A stretch of 64,000 nt of DNA from Peribacillus sp. FSL H8-0477. Lineage in GTDB: Bacteria; Bacillota; Bacilli; Bacillales; DSM-1321. The first letter of the stretch is position 1. Each line of letters starts with the position of its first letter. Below are positions 8,974 to 18,247 of this stretch, piece by piece. The notes below the pieces were generated by a model. The model was not told the origin of the DNA and searched no databases. It saw nothing but the letters and a program-made list of their open reading frames with translations. The translations under genes and the position numbers were made by a program. The stretch lies in contig NZ_JBBODE010000002.1 in NCBI RefSeq assembly GCF_038002765.1, positions 62,001 through 126,000 of the forward strand, written 5' to 3'.

Positions 8974-10776
8974 ATGTGTGGAATTGTTGGATATATCGGT
9001 AATACGGATGCAAAGGAAATTTTGTTAAAAGGATTGGAAAAGCTAGAATATAGAGGATACGATTCTGCAGGAATAGCAGTTGTAACTGAATCTGGTGTTC
9101 AAGTATTTAAGGAAAAAGGCCGGATTGCTGATCTTCGCAGTGTTGTAGATGAAACAGTTCTAGCTCACACAGGAATTGGCCATACTAGATGGGCAACTCA
9201 TGGTGTGCCAAGCCATAACAATGCACATCCGCATCAGAGTACATCAGGTCGTTTGACCCTGGTGCATAATGGTGTAATTGAAAACTATTTAGGTCTTAAA
9301 CGTGAGTATCTAGAGGACGTTACGTTTGCTAGTGATACAGATACTGAAGTCATTGTTATGCTTATTGAGAAGTTTGTGAATGATGGTCTTACAGTAGAAG
9401 CGGCTTTCCGTAAAACGTTAAAGCTGTTAAAAGGATCATATGCACTCGCTTTATTGGATAATCAAAATGAAGATGTAATCTTCGTTGCTAAGAATAAGAG
9501 TCCATTATTAGTAGGTGTTGGTTCTGATTTTAACGTAGTGGCTTCCGATGCAATGGCGATGATACAAGTGACTGATCAGTATTTGGAAATCATGGATAAA
9601 GAAATGGTTTTCGTTTCAAAAGAAAAGGTAACGATTAAAAACCTAGAAGGGGAAGAAATTCTCCGTGCACCATATACAGCTGAAATCGATGCTAGTGATA
9701 TCGAAAAAGGCACATATCCGCATTATATGCTGAAAGAAATTGACGAACAGCCGCTGGTTATTCGTAAAATAGTTCAAGCGTATCAAAATGAGGAAGGCAA
9801 GCTGACGATTGATTATAATATTTCAGAAGCTGTTAGTGAAGCTGACCGCGTGTATATTGTTGCGTGTGGAACGAGTTATCATGCTGGTTTAATCGGTAAG
9901 CAGTTCATTGAAAAAATGGCTAAGATTCCAGTCGAGGTCCATGTGGCGTCTGAATTTGTTTACAACATGCCGATACTTTCGGAAAAGCCGCTGTTCATTT
10001 TCATTTCTCAAAGTGGAGAAACTGCAGACAGCCGTGCCGTGCTTGTAGCAATTAAAGAACTTGGTTATAAATCATTAACGATTACGAATGTACAGGGTTC
10101 TACGCTTTCTCGTGAAGCAGACTTTACCATGCTGCTGCATGCAGGTCCAGAAATAGCTGTAGCATCTACAAAAGCATATACAGCTCAAATTGCCGTACTT
10201 GGTATCCTTGCTAACGTAGTTGCAGAATTCCGTGAGCAACAAGTTGATTTTGATCTAGTCAAAGAGCTAGGGATTATCGCTACGGTTATGGAAGCATTAT
10301 GTGATTCCAAGGAACAATTTGAGGAAATTGCTCGTGAGTATCTTGCTGTAACACGTAACTGTTTCTTTATCGGCCGCTCTCTTGATTATTATGTTGGCTT
10401 AGAAGGGGCACTAAAGCTTAAAGAGATCTCGTACATCCAAGCAGAAGGATTTGCTGGCGGCGAACTCAAACATGGTACAATTGCGCTGATTGAAGAAGGA
10501 ACACCAATTATTGCAATATCCACTCAAAATGAGGTAAACCTTAGCATACGAGGCAACGTAAAAGAAGTCGTAGCTCGTGGTGCGAATCCATGTATTATTG
10601 CCATGAAAGGTCTGGAAGAAGAAGACGATCGTTTTGTCATTCCAGAAGTTCATGAACTCTTATCACCTCTTGTCTCAGTAATACCGCTTCAACTAATTGC
10701 TTATTATGCAGCGCTGCAACGCGAATGTGACGTTGATAAGCCGCGTAACCTGGCAAAGAGTGTAACTGTCGAGTAA
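8974..10776 (+). CDS. glmS: Glutamine--fructose-6-phosphate aminotransferase (isomerizing)
   Basis: Makes glucosamine-6-phosphate from fructose-6-phosphate and glutamine, the entry step to peptidoglycan and teichoic-acid amino sugars. The ATG at 8974 after GGAGG gives 600 residues, exactly the B. subtilis length. Cys2 ([10 protein letters not shown]) is the amidotransferase nucleophile. The N-terminal glutaminase half ends near 240; two SIS isomerase domains follow, with [10 protein letters not shown] and [11 protein letters not shown], and the conserved end [11 protein letters not shown]. An in-frame upstream ATG at 8860 lies inside the ribozyme and is not used. Confidence 0.98.
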   Translation: MCGIVGYIGNTDAKEILLKGLEKLEYRGYDSAGIAVVTESGVQVFKEKGRIADLRSVVDETVLAHTGIGHTRWATHGVPSHNNAHPHQSTSGRLTLVHNGVIENYLGLKREYLEDVTFASDTDTEVIVMLIEKFVNDGLTVEAAFRKTLKLLKGSYALALLDNQNEDVIFVAKNKSPLLVGVGSDFNVVASDAMAMIQVTDQYLEIMDKEMVFVSKEKVTIKNLEGEEILRAPYTAEIDASDIEKGTYPHYMLKEIDEQPLVIRKIVQAYQNEEGKLTIDYNISEAVSEADRVYIVACGTSYHAGLIGKQFIEKMAKIPVEVHVASEFVYNMPILSEKPLFIFISQSGETADSRAVLVAIKELGYKSLTITNVQGSTLSREADFTMLLHAGPEIAVASTKAYTAQIAVLGILANVVAEFREQQVDFDLVKELGIIATVMEALCDSKEQFEEIAREYLAVTRNCFFIGRSLDYYVGLEGALKLKEISYIQAEGFAGGELKHGTIALIEEGTPIIAISTQNEVNLSIRGNVKEVVARGANPCIIAMKGLEEEDDRFVIPEVHELLSPLVSVIPLQLIAYYAALQRECDVDKPRNLAKSVTVE

Positions 10777-10789
10777 GAACTATATAAAA

Positions 10790-10840
10790 AAGAAGAACCG
10801 AAATCTCCTATTCTAGTAAATAGGGGGTTTCGGTTTTTCT
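10790..10840 (+). terminator. Terminator of glmS
   Basis: AACCGAAATCTCCTATT pairs with AATAGGGGGTTTCGGTT (one G-T pair), followed by TTTTCTT. Confidence 0.9.
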
Positions 10841-10945
10841 TATTGATAAATTCCATTTTATTGGAAAACGGGTAATAAAGGAATCGGCCAATTTATGTTA
10901 AACTATAAAGAAGAGAAAGAATAAATAGGGAAAAGGTGAATGATA

Positions 10946-11455
10946 ATGGATGTGCGGTTTCCAATTGGAGAATTACAAGTTCCTGAAAAAGTGACAGCAG
11001 AAAGTCTTCATGGATGGCTAAAGGAAATTGAGTCTTACGTAAGTAAATTAAGGGAAACGGTCAATTCATTAAGTGATGAGGAGTTAAGCAAAACATATCG
11101 AGAAGGCAGCTGGACCGTTCGTCAGCTAGTGCATCATATTGCAGATTCTCAGTTGAACATGTATCAACGATTGAAGCTGGCTTTAACAGACGAGAATCCA
11201 ACTGTACCCGCTTTTGACGAAGAAAAGTGGGCAGTTCAACCGGATACAGAACTTCCAATTGAAAGTTCTATTAAAATGCTGGAAGGTTTAAATGAGCGGA
11301 TTGTTTCTTTAGGACATAGGTTAACGGAAGAGCAATTAGAGCGAACCTTTACTCACCAAGTAAATGGGGAAGTAACAGTTGCAAAAAAAATTGCCAAATT
11401 AGCTTGGCACGAAGAGCACCACTTAGCTCATATAAAAATTGCATTATCAAATTAA
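10946..11455 (+). CDS. DinB/YfiT-family metal-dependent protein
   Basis: 169 residues, a four-helix DinB_2 fold resembling B. subtilis YfiT. The metal-binding histidine triad is visible: one in VRQLVHHIADSQ (about 60-70) and two in AWHEEHHLAHI near the C-terminus. YfiT was called a putative metal hydrolase; some relatives are bacillithiol or mycothiol S-transferases, so detoxifying thiol transfer is a possible role. The ATG at 10946 is preferred over that at 10940, because AAAGGTGA ends only at 10939 and gives a proper 6-nt spacing for the former. Confidence 0.82.
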   Translation: MDVRFPIGELQVPEKVTAESLHGWLKEIESYVSKLRETVNSLSDEELSKTYREGSWTVRQLVHHIADSQLNMYQRLKLALTDENPTVPAFDEEKWAVQPDTELPIESSIKMLEGLNERIVSLGHRLTEEQLERTFTHQVNGEVTVAKKIAKLAWHEEHHLAHIKIALSN

Positions 11456-11657
11456 TAGTATGCAGGGAGTTGGCCTATTATTGAAATCGTTAGGTCAACT
11501 TTAAAAGTAAGGAATAGTACTTACTACAGGAACATAATCTAAATGATAACTCTAACTTCGTTGTTTAGGGGAAATTCCCTTGAAAGTATGGAAGGCTAAT
11601 ATACACCTTTAGTCATCCAAATAAAGATTGTACTAAACCGCATATATAATGAAAAAT

Positions 11658-11690
11658 GGACAATAGGCTTTCACTTATTGTCTTTTTTAT
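11658..11690 (+). terminator. Hairpin with T run downstream of the yfiT-like gene
   Basis: GACAATA / TATTGTC stem followed by TTTTTT. It lies 200 nt after the stop codon, so it may end a longer transcript or a small untranslated one. Confidence 0.55.
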
Positions 11691-11805
11691 CGTATCTAAA
11701 GTAATGTCCAAGAGTATGAAAACAATAAGTTTGCTATTGTTGAATAAAAAGGAATAAAGTGTTAATATAAACAGCTGATTGTTATATTATAGATACTATC
11801 GTTTT

Positions 11806-11903
11806 AGGAGGTTGTTACATTAAGTTACTACTAGTGAGAACAAGGTCGGGCATAAAGCTAGTATAAATAAAAGTCTTTTACACTATAAGGCTTTCTTTTT
11901 TTA
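11806..11903 (+). promoter_or_regulatory. Putative translation-sensing attenuator before the MFS exporter
   Basis: A perfect AGGAGG (11806-11811) stands 7 nt before an open run of 15 sense codons, 11819-11866, which begins with ATT and reads IKLLLVRTRSGIKLV, then TAA. Inside it TACTAG (11829-11834) pairs perfectly with CTAGTA (11858-11863). Directly after the stop comes an 8-bp hairpin (AAAGTCTT / AAGGCTTT, 11870-11894) with a CTTTTTTTA tail, a plausible terminator. The exporter starts 40 nt further on with its own GGAGG. The layout (leader ribosome site, alternative stem, terminator, efflux gene) resembles antibiotic-induced attenuators of Bacillus and Listeria. The ATT start is non-canonical, so the leader peptide is inference. 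Confidence 0.5.
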
Positions 11904-11942
11904 TGTGGTAAATACTATACAAATAGAATTGATGGAGGATTT

Positions 11943-13343
11943 ATGAGTAATTTATATGAAAAGCGCAATAAAATTGTGCTTCCATTTTTAATCGCAGCTT
12001 TTTTCGGTCTTTTTAATGAAACAGCTTTAAATATGGCGTTTGTTGAGATTGCCAAAGATTTTGGTATTGAAACATCTACCGTACAATGGCTTACAACTGG
12101 CTATTTATTAGTACTGGGTATTTTTGTTCCTGTTTCTTCTTTCTTAATGCAGCGCTTTACAACACGCCAATTATTCGCAGCTTCACTAACTCTATCAGTG
12201 ATTGGAACGTTTATTGCAGCTATTGCACCAAACTTTGCTGTATTGTTGATTGCCCGGGTTGTGCAGGCGCTTGGTACTGCAATTGTTTTACCTCTCATGA
12301 CAACCGTTGTTTTACTTGTTTATCCCGCTGCAAAACGAGGAGCTGCAATGGGTAAAATCGGTTTAGTCATTGTCTTTGCACCAGCGATAGGTCCAACGCT
12401 TTCCGGCATTATTTTAGAGCAGCTTTCATGGCACTTTATTTTTTGGGTGACATTACCATTCTTGCTGATTGCCTTATTCGTTGGTATGCGTTTTATTGAA
12501 AACGTGAGTGAAGTACGCCCGACGAAGCTTGATTTCATTTCTTTTTTACTTTCGACAATTGGTTTTGGCGGCGTCGTATACGGCTTCAGTATTTCGGGTG
12601 AAAGGGGGACATTTTTAACAACGGAAGTATATATTGCAGTAGGTGTTGGACTTGCCGCACTTATAATCTTTACGATCCGTCAGCTTAAATTGGAAACACC
12701 TATGTTAAATGTCCGAGTCTTTAAATATCCAATGTTCACATTAGGTGTCATTATTATCTTGGCGGTTATGATGACGTTATTATCTGTTATGGTGTTACTA
12801 CCTATTTATCTGCAAAATGCGCTAATGCTGGCTCCAATGGCCGCTGGCTTACTTTTGCTGCCAGGCGGTGTGGTCAACGCGTTCATGTCCGTTGTGGCTG
12901 GGAATTTATTTGATAAATTCGGACCAAAATGGATGGTGCTAAGCGGAATGCTGTTAGCCATTATCAGTTTACTCTTTTTACGTATGATTGATCTGGATAC
13001 AACAAGTATCTATATAATAATGATGCATGTTATTTTATTGATTGGTATTTCATTTATTATGATGCCTGCTCAAACGAACGGGTTAAATGAGTTGCCGCGT
13101 GAATTATATACAGATGGTTCAGCGGTTATGAATACCTTACAACAAGTAGCTGGTGCAATTGGTACAGCGGTAGCGGTTACCATTATGTCAATTACACAAA
13201 AAGGCTATGACAATCCTATTGTTGGGTTAGTTGAAGGGGTGCAAAATTCAATTATATTTGGATTGATTATCTCAATTATCGCTTTTATAGTGTCACTTTT
13301 CTTAAAACGAGTCAGTACAGAGCAAGGAAAACAAGGAAATTAA
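11943..13343 (+). CDS. MFS drug exporter, DHA2 (EmrB/QacA-LmrB) family
   Basis: 466 residues, 14 predicted membrane helices. After helix 1 come the motif-A-like region (LMQRFTTRQLFAASL) and the antiporter motif C in helix 5 (GLVIVFAPAIGPTLSGII), typical of DHA2 proton-coupled drug exporters such as LmrB and Mdr. GGAGG precedes the ATG at 11943. It is monocistronic between an attenuator-like leader and a bidirectional terminator. The substrate is unknown; the leader suggests induction by a ribosome-acting compound, an inference from architecture. Confidence 0.88.
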   Translation: MSNLYEKRNKIVLPFLIAAFFGLFNETALNMAFVEIAKDFGIETSTVQWLTTGYLLVLGIFVPVSSFLMQRFTTRQLFAASLTLSVIGTFIAAIAPNFAVLLIARVVQALGTAIVLPLMTTVVLLVYPAAKRGAAMGKIGLVIVFAPAIGPTLSGIILEQLSWHFIFWVTLPFLLIALFVGMRFIENVSEVRPTKLDFISFLLSTIGFGGVVYGFSISGERGTFLTTEVYIAVGVGLAALIIFTIRQLKLETPMLNVRVFKYPMFTLGVIIILAVMMTLLSVMVLLPIYLQNALMLAPMAAGLLLLPGGVVNAFMSVVAGNLFDKFGPKWMVLSGMLLAIISLLFLRMIDLDTTSIYIIMMHVILLIGISFIMMPAQTNGLNELPRELYTDGSAVMNTLQQVAGAIGTAVAVTIMSITQKGYDNPIVGLVEGVQNSIIFGLIISIIAFIVSLFLKRVSTEQGKQGN

Positions 13344-13349
13344 GCATCA

Positions 13350-13392
13350 AAAAGACACTAAAACATGTACATATGTTTTGGTGTCTTTTTGC
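13350..13392. terminator. Bidirectional terminator
   Basis: AAAAAGACACTAAAACAT pairs with ATGTTTTGGTGTCTTTTT (one mismatch). It separates the convergent exporter gene and FGE-domain gene. Confidence 0.9.
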
Positions 13393-13395
13393 TGT

Positions 13396-14064
13396 CTAAA
13401 CTAAAGTTCGAGCAAGGCGGAAACCAAGGTCTTCTATGCAAAATGATGGGTGACTTCGACGTCGACACGTGGATCCGCAGCCTCTTTCGTCTTCAGCCCA
13501 GCTTCCCCCGCGGAAAATTCTACAGGGACCGTATTCTTTTTCATCATATACATCCCAGCACCATTCCCAGACATTCCCTATCATATCGTATAAGCCCCAC
13601 GCATTAGGCTCTTTTTTTCCTACTTTACAAAGTTCACCTCCTGAATTCTCTTTATACCAAGCAATATTATTAATATCTCCGTATCTATATCCGGCTGTTT
13701 CTGCTTTGCATGCAAATTGCCATTCTGCTTCTGATGGAAGGCGATACCCGTTTGCTTCCCAATCACAATTAATCCCTTCAAAAGTAGACGTATAACATCT
13801 CGATAATCCTGCTGCATCCGAAAGGAGATTACATAAATAAATCGCCTCATACCAAGAAAGATTAACAACTGGTTTTTGCTTATTTATTGAGGAGGTTTTC
13901 TTTGTTAGTAACTTATATTGTTCACCAGTTACAGGATACTGACCAAGAAGAAATGGTTCTATTTTAACACTCCAGTTCTTTTTTGTCCGGTCATCTCTTA
14001 ATACTATTTCTCCACCTTGAATAGGAACCATAGGAAAGCGAAAATCCTTCTGTACACCACTCAA
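13396..14064 (-). CDS. Formylglycine-generating-enzyme (SUMF1/FGE-sulfatase) domain protein
   Basis: 222 residues forming one complete FGE-sulfatase domain: PIQGGEIVLRD at the start, YPVTGEQY, VVNLSWYEAIYLCNLLS, GYRLPSEAEWQFACKAE, NAWGLYDMIGNVWEWCWD, RGGSWAEDERGC and the end GFRLARTLV. The domain family includes FGE, EgtB- and PvdO-like enzymes. In true FGE two active-site cysteines follow RGGS(Y/W) closely; here the cysteines are CGSTC further downstream, so formylglycine formation is not assured. TTG start 8 nt behind AAGGAGG. No sulfatase lies nearby. A decayed relative lies at 18649-18730. Confidence 0.82.
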   Translation of the reverse strand: MSGVQKDFRFPMVPIQGGEIVLRDDRTKKNWSVKIEPFLLGQYPVTGEQYKLLTKKTSSINKQKPVVNLSWYEAIYLCNLLSDAAGLSRCYTSTFEGINCDWEANGYRLPSEAEWQFACKAETAGYRYGDINNIAWYKENSGGELCKVGKKEPNAWGLYDMIGNVWEWCWDVYDEKEYGPCRIFRGGSWAEDERGCGSTCRRRSHPSFCIEDLGFRLARTLV

Positions 14065-14241
14065 TCTATCGGCCTCCTTACTAGTATTTACTTTATGGTG
14101 AATTTCTTAGTTTTTAATCATGACGTCGTTTTAGAGTTAAAAACTAGTCATATGTAGGTACATTGGTTTAAAGATGGGTTCACTGCGGGGACTCCTTTAA
14201 TGTTAAATTTTGATAATATTATTCTCAATTGGATAATCGGG

Positions 14242-14270
14242 TTGGAATTAAGAAAGAGTCAGTATATAAT
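14242..14270 (+). promoter_or_regulatory. SigA promoter of the yclNOP operon
   Basis: TTGGAA (14242-14247), 17 nt, TATAAT (14265-14270). A Fur-like sequence TGATAATATTATTCTCA lies upstream (14211-14227) and a better Fur box downstream. Confidence 0.75.
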
Positions 14271-14285
14271 GAATCTTGTATGTAA

Positions 14286-14300
14286 TGATAATCATTTTCA
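14286..14300 (+). promoter_or_regulatory. Fur box before yclN
   Basis: TGATAATCATTTTCA, one mismatch from the 7-1-7 Fur consensus TGATAAT-N-ATTATCA. It sits just after the predicted transcription start, where bound Fur-Fe would block transcription. Confidence 0.88.
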
Positions 14301-14349
14301 TTAAGAGGATTATTTAAAAATAGAAAATAGAATAAATGGGGATTATGAA

Positions 14350-15303
14350 ATGAGATTATGGATGTTAGTAGTGGCAGCTGTTATCTTATCTTTCGTCTCA
14401 CTGTTTATAGGAGCCATAGATATTAAGCCAACTGATTTATTGGATTTCCAATCAGATGAAGTTCACATTTTTCTGGTAAGTCGTTTACCACGATTAATGG
14501 CTATTATCTTAGCTGGTGCAGGTATGAGTATTGCCGGGTTGATTATGCAATCATTGAGCCGCAATAAATTCGTATCTCCTACAACAGCAGGTACGTTAGA
14601 TGCAGCAAAATTAGGTATTGTTATAGCAATGATTTTTTTCACAAATGTTACATATATGCAGAAAATTATTTTCGGTTTTACCTTTGCCCTAGTTGGAACG
14701 TTTATCTTTATGCGTCTATTAGATCGCATTAAATTCAAAGATGTTATTTTTGTACCACTAATCGGTATTATGTACGGAAATATCATTTCATCAGTGACAA
14801 CCTTTTTAGGCTATGAAGCAGAAATTTTACAAAACGTGAGTGCATTCTTTCTCGGTAGCTTTACTTTAGTTGTTTCCGGCCGCTATGAGTTACTGTATGT
14901 AGCAGTACCAGCAATCATTCTTGCTTATATTTTTGCGAATAAGTTCATGGTTGCGGGGATGGGCGAGGATTTTGCGAAGAACCTAGGTTTGAGCTATAAA
15001 ACGGTATTGAATATCGGTCTCGTTTTAATTGCAGTTATTTCAACGACAGTCGTTTTAACCGTAGGTGTTATCCCATTCTTAGGATTGATTGTTCCTAATA
15101 TCGTCTCGCTGTATCTAGGGGATAATTTACGCAAAACCATTCCTCATACTATTGTGCTTGGTGCCGTATTCCTCCTTGTATGTGATATTCTGAGCCGTAT
15201 TGTTGTAGCTCCGTATGAAATTCCGGTTAATACAACGGTAGCGGTTATCGGTAGTGCAATCTTCTTAATCATGTTACTTAGGGGGAAAGCATATGCAAAG
15301 TAG
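14350..15303 (+). CDS. yclN: Petrobactin-type Fe-siderophore ABC permease YclN
   Basis: 317 residues, FecCD/BtuC-fold permease with about nine membrane helices, recognisably the B. subtilis YclN homologue: SRLPRLMAIILAGAGMSIAGLIMQ, SRNKFVSPTTAGTLDAAKLG and the late VGVIPFLGLIVPNIVSLYLGDNLRK. The segment FLGLIVPN carries the Gly-rich loop that docks on the ATPase. First gene of yclN-yclO-yclP, with an 11-nt overlap into yclO. In B. subtilis YclNOPQ imports petrobactin; that specificity here is inferred from homology. Confidence 0.93.
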   Translation: MRLWMLVVAAVILSFVSLFIGAIDIKPTDLLDFQSDEVHIFLVSRLPRLMAIILAGAGMSIAGLIMQSLSRNKFVSPTTAGTLDAAKLGIVIAMIFFTNVTYMQKIIFGFTFALVGTFIFMRLLDRIKFKDVIFVPLIGIMYGNIISSVTTFLGYEAEILQNVSAFFLGSFTLVVSGRYELLYVAVPAIILAYIFANKFMVAGMGEDFAKNLGLSYKTVLNIGLVLIAVISTTVVLTVGVIPFLGLIVPNIVSLYLGDNLRKTIPHTIVLGAVFLLVCDILSRIVVAPYEIPVNTTVAVIGSAIFLIMLLRGKAYAK

Positions 15304-16264
15304 TGTGAAGAAGGGTAATACAATAAAACTTTTAATTTTAGCAGTGATTGCGATTCTTTCAATTATTGGCTTCTTGTTTTACAACATTCAAGGCGGCTTT
15401 AGCTATGCCTTTCCGAAACGTGTAGTACGAGTTTGTGCGATGATTATCACAGGCGTTGCGATTGCGTATGCGACAGTTATGTTCCAAACAGTAACACGCA
15501 ACCGAATTTTAACACCATCCATTATTGGTGTGGATTCGATGTATGAAGTAGTCCAAACGGTGCTTTATTTCTTCTTAGGATCAGCATCAGTGTTCGTAGT
15601 TGACCGTTATGTAAACTTTGGGACAGCAATTGTGGTGATGGTTATCTTCGCATTACTATTGTATCGTTTCTTATTCCGTGCAGATAAGTATCCAATTTTC
15701 CTTCTGCTATTGGCTGGGATGATTATCGGTACATTGCTAGGAAGCTTAGTGACATTTTTACAAGTCATCATCGATCCAATAGAATATTTGAGTCTTCAAA
15801 GTCGTTTATTTGCAAGCTTTACCAATGTGAAATCGGAACTTGTGGGAATTTCCGCAATTATTTTACTGGCTTGCTTCATTTATGGCAGCCGAATGATGCG
15901 TGATTTAGATGTGATGAATTTAGGTCGTGATACGGCAATTAACTTAGGTGTGAATTACGATAAAATCGTGTTGAATGTACTTGTATTGGCATCGATTTTA
16001 CTGGCAACATCAACAGCCTTAGTGGGTCCGATTACCTTCTTGGGACTAATCGTATCAAACTTGGCTTATCAATTTTTAGTTACATACAAGCATTCTGTTC
16101 TAATCCTGGGAGCAAGTTTAATTAGTATTATTGCACTTGTTGGTGGTCAGTTCCTTGTACAGCACGTTTTCCATTTAAATACGACGCTTAGCGTTATTAT
16201 CAACTTTATCGGTGGCGTATACTTCATTTACTTATTACTTAAAGAAAGTAGGGCAGCAGGATGA
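15293..16264 (+). CDS. yclO: Petrobactin-type Fe-siderophore ABC permease YclO
   Basis: 323 residues, second FecCD-family permease subunit, about nine helices. It shows the conserved TVTRNRILTPSIIGVDSMYE and GPITFLGLIVSNLAYQFL. ATG at 15293 after TAGGGGG, overlapping the end of yclN by 11 nt; its own stop overlaps yclP by 4 nt, so all three are translationally coupled. It would pair with YclN as a heterodimeric channel. Confidence 0.93.
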   Translation: MQSSVKKGNTIKLLILAVIAILSIIGFLFYNIQGGFSYAFPKRVVRVCAMIITGVAIAYATVMFQTVTRNRILTPSIIGVDSMYEVVQTVLYFFLGSASVFVVDRYVNFGTAIVVMVIFALLLYRFLFRADKYPIFLLLLAGMIIGTLLGSLVTFLQVIIDPIEYLSLQSRLFASFTNVKSELVGISAIILLACFIYGSRMMRDLDVMNLGRDTAINLGVNYDKIVLNVLVLASILLATSTALVGPITFLGLIVSNLAYQFLVTYKHSVLILGASLISIIALVGGQFLVQHVFHLNTTLSVIINFIGGVYFIYLLLKESRAAG

Positions 16265-17025
16265 TAGAAATTAAAGGATTAACAAAGTTTTTTGGTAAAA
16301 AGCCTGTTGTAGAAGATGTGTCGGTGAAGATTGAAACGGGTAAAATCACATCATTTATCGGACCAAATGGCGCTGGTAAATCGACGTTATTATCCATGGT
16401 TAGTCGCTTACTAGATTCAGATACTGGTGAAGTGTTATTAGATAATGACAATGTGAAAAAGATGAAGTCTCAAGATTTTGCGAAACGTGTCGCAATCTTG
16501 AAGCAATCCAACTTTATTAACGTGCGTCTAACGATTCGAGAACTTGTGGCATTCGGTCGTTACCCGTATTCAAAGGGACGTTTAACAAAAGAAGATAATG
16601 CTAAAGTAGACGAAGCTTTATCCTATATGAATTTAATCGATATGCAGGATAAATTTTTAGATGAGCTGTCCGGTGGTCAAAAACAACGTGCGTTTATTTC
16701 AATGGTGATTGCACAAGATACGGAATATATTCTACTGGATGAACCGTTGAATAATCTAGACATGAAGCACTCTGTCCAAATTATGAAAATTTTACGTAAG
16801 CTTGTTGATGAGTTAGGAAAGACGGTTGTTATCGTATTGCACGATATTAACTTTGCTTCTGTTTATTCAGATCGCATCGTTGCGCTTAAAGATGGTCGTC
16901 TCATAAAAGACGGCTTAACGAGTGAAATCATAAATTCTGAATCGCTTCGTGATGTGTATGATATGCACATCCCAGTTCAAGAACAGGATGGATGCCGAAT
17001 CTGTGTCTATTTCCAATCACAATAA
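16261..17025 (+). CDS. yclP: Petrobactin-type ABC transporter ATPase YclP
   Basis: 254 residues with a complete ABC set: Walker A GPNGAGKS (about 35-42), Q-loop LKQSN, signature LSGGQKQRAF, Walker B YILLDEPLNNLD and the switch His in VLHDINFA. FecE/FhuC class. It starts on the ATGA that ends yclO and powers the YclNO channel. No terminator is seen before the yclQ promoter, so read-through is possible. Confidence 0.94.
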   Translation: MIEIKGLTKFFGKKPVVEDVSVKIETGKITSFIGPNGAGKSTLLSMVSRLLDSDTGEVLLDNDNVKKMKSQDFAKRVAILKQSNFINVRLTIRELVAFGRYPYSKGRLTKEDNAKVDEALSYMNLIDMQDKFLDELSGGQKQRAFISMVIAQDTEYILLDEPLNNLDMKHSVQIMKILRKLVDELGKTVVIVLHDINFASVYSDRIVALKDGRLIKDGLTSEIINSESLRDVYDMHIPVQEQDGCRICVYFQSQ

Positions 17026-17043
17026 TTTTTTGGAAAATATGTA

Positions 17044-17107
17044 TTGACAATGGGAAAGAAAGTCAGCTAAGATTGAGGTATCTAATTGATAAAGATAATC
17101 ACTCTCA
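17044..17107 (+). promoter_or_regulatory. Separate SigA promoter and Fur box for yclQ
   Basis: TTGACA (17044-17049), 18 nt, TAAGAT (17068-17073), then a Fur box AGATAATCACTCTCA at 17093-17107 in the early leader. It lets the binding protein be made in excess over the membrane subunits. Confidence 0.75.
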
Positions 17108-17146
17108 ATTGCGAAGGGTGTACAATTTTAGGAGGAGAACTTGAAA

Positions 17147-18190
17147 ATGAAAAAATGGAGTATTTTAGCTGCAACTGCAGCGTTGACTTTAATGTTGGGT
17201 GCTTGTGGTACGGACGAGACTAAGGAAAAATCTTCTGGTGAAACAGAGCAGACTTCAACAGATAAAGAAACTTCAGCTGAATCAAATGCAGCATTCCCAA
17301 TGACAGTTAAATCATTAACGGCAAGTAGTGAAGATCGTGAATCAGGCAGTTCAACTGTATTTGAAGATGTCACGTTCAAAGAACAACCTAAACGCATCGT
17401 AACACTAGATTACGGTTTCTTAGATACCCTTGATGCATTAGGGGTTGAAGGAATCGTTGGAGTTGCTGCTAATGGTGGTAAAGGGAATATTCCTGAACAT
17501 TTAAAAGAAAAATACATAAACGATGACGTTACTGACGTCGGTTCTTTAAAAGAACTAAATTTAGAAGCAATAGCTGCAGCTGAGCCAGATGCCATTTTCA
17601 TTTCTGGTCGTCAAACTTCTTACTATGAAGAGTTGAAAGAAATCACACCAAACGTAGTCTTTATCGGTTCTGATAACACGGACTACATCGGTGGTGTTAA
17701 AGAATCAGTTGATTTAGCTGCTAAAATCTTTGATAAAGAAGATGAAGCTAAAACACTGAATGATAACTTAGAAGCTAAAGTAGCTGAAGTTAAAGAAAAA
17801 GCTGCTGGTTACGGAAATGCTTTAGTAGCGATGTACAATGATAAGGCAATCTCTGGTTTTGATGATGGGAAAGAGTCTCGTTTCGCATATGTATACAATG
17901 ATTTCGGCTTCAAGCCAGCAACAACTAATATTGAAACAGGATCGCACGGTTCTGACTTCTCTTATGAGTCAATCTTGAAAGTTGATCCAGAAGTATTATT
18001 AGTAGTTGATCGTGGTGTTGAATCGGTTGACGTACTTAAAGGCCAAATTGAAAATGATATCATTAAGAAAACACGAGCTTACAAAGAAGGCAAAATTGTC
18101 TATCTTGACGGAACAAATTGGTACTTTTCTTCAAATGGTATCACTACTGAAGTAGAAAAAATGCAAGAAATTTTAGATGAGTTAAAATAA
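17147..18190 (+). CDS. yclQ: Petrobactin-type siderophore-binding lipoprotein YclQ
   Basis: 347 residues. A lipoprotein signal ends in the lipobox LMLGAC, so the mature protein is lipid-anchored outside the membrane; a Thr/Ser/Glu-rich linker follows, then a PeriBP_2 (FhuD/FepB) fold (VFEDVTFKEQPKRIVTLDYGF onward). ATG at 17147 is chosen, although TTG at 17141 sits closer to GGAGG. It delivers ferric siderophore to YclNOP. A hairpin with a T run follows at 18199. Confidence 0.92.
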   Translation: MKKWSILAATAALTLMLGACGTDETKEKSSGETEQTSTDKETSAESNAAFPMTVKSLTASSEDRESGSSTVFEDVTFKEQPKRIVTLDYGFLDTLDALGVEGIVGVAANGGKGNIPEHLKEKYINDDVTDVGSLKELNLEAIAAAEPDAIFISGRQTSYYEELKEITPNVVFIGSDNTDYIGGVKESVDLAAKIFDKEDEAKTLNDNLEAKVAEVKEKAAGYGNALVAMYNDKAISGFDDGKESRFAYVYNDFGFKPATTNIETGSHGSDFSYESILKVDPEVLLVVDRGVESVDVLKGQIENDIIKKTRAYKEGKIVYLDGTNWYFSSNGITTEVEKMQEILDELK

Positions 18191-18198
18191 TTCACAAA

Positions 18199-18233
18199 GG
18201 GAGCATGTCTCAATCAGGGCATGCTTTTTTTAC
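18199..18233 (+). terminator. Terminator of yclQ
   Basis: GAGCATGTC / GGCATGCT stem with an eight-base loop and TTTTTTT. The hmoA-like gene starts only 15 nt further, so partial read-through is likely. Confidence 0.82.
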
Positions 18234-18247
18234 AAAAGGAGTATGTT

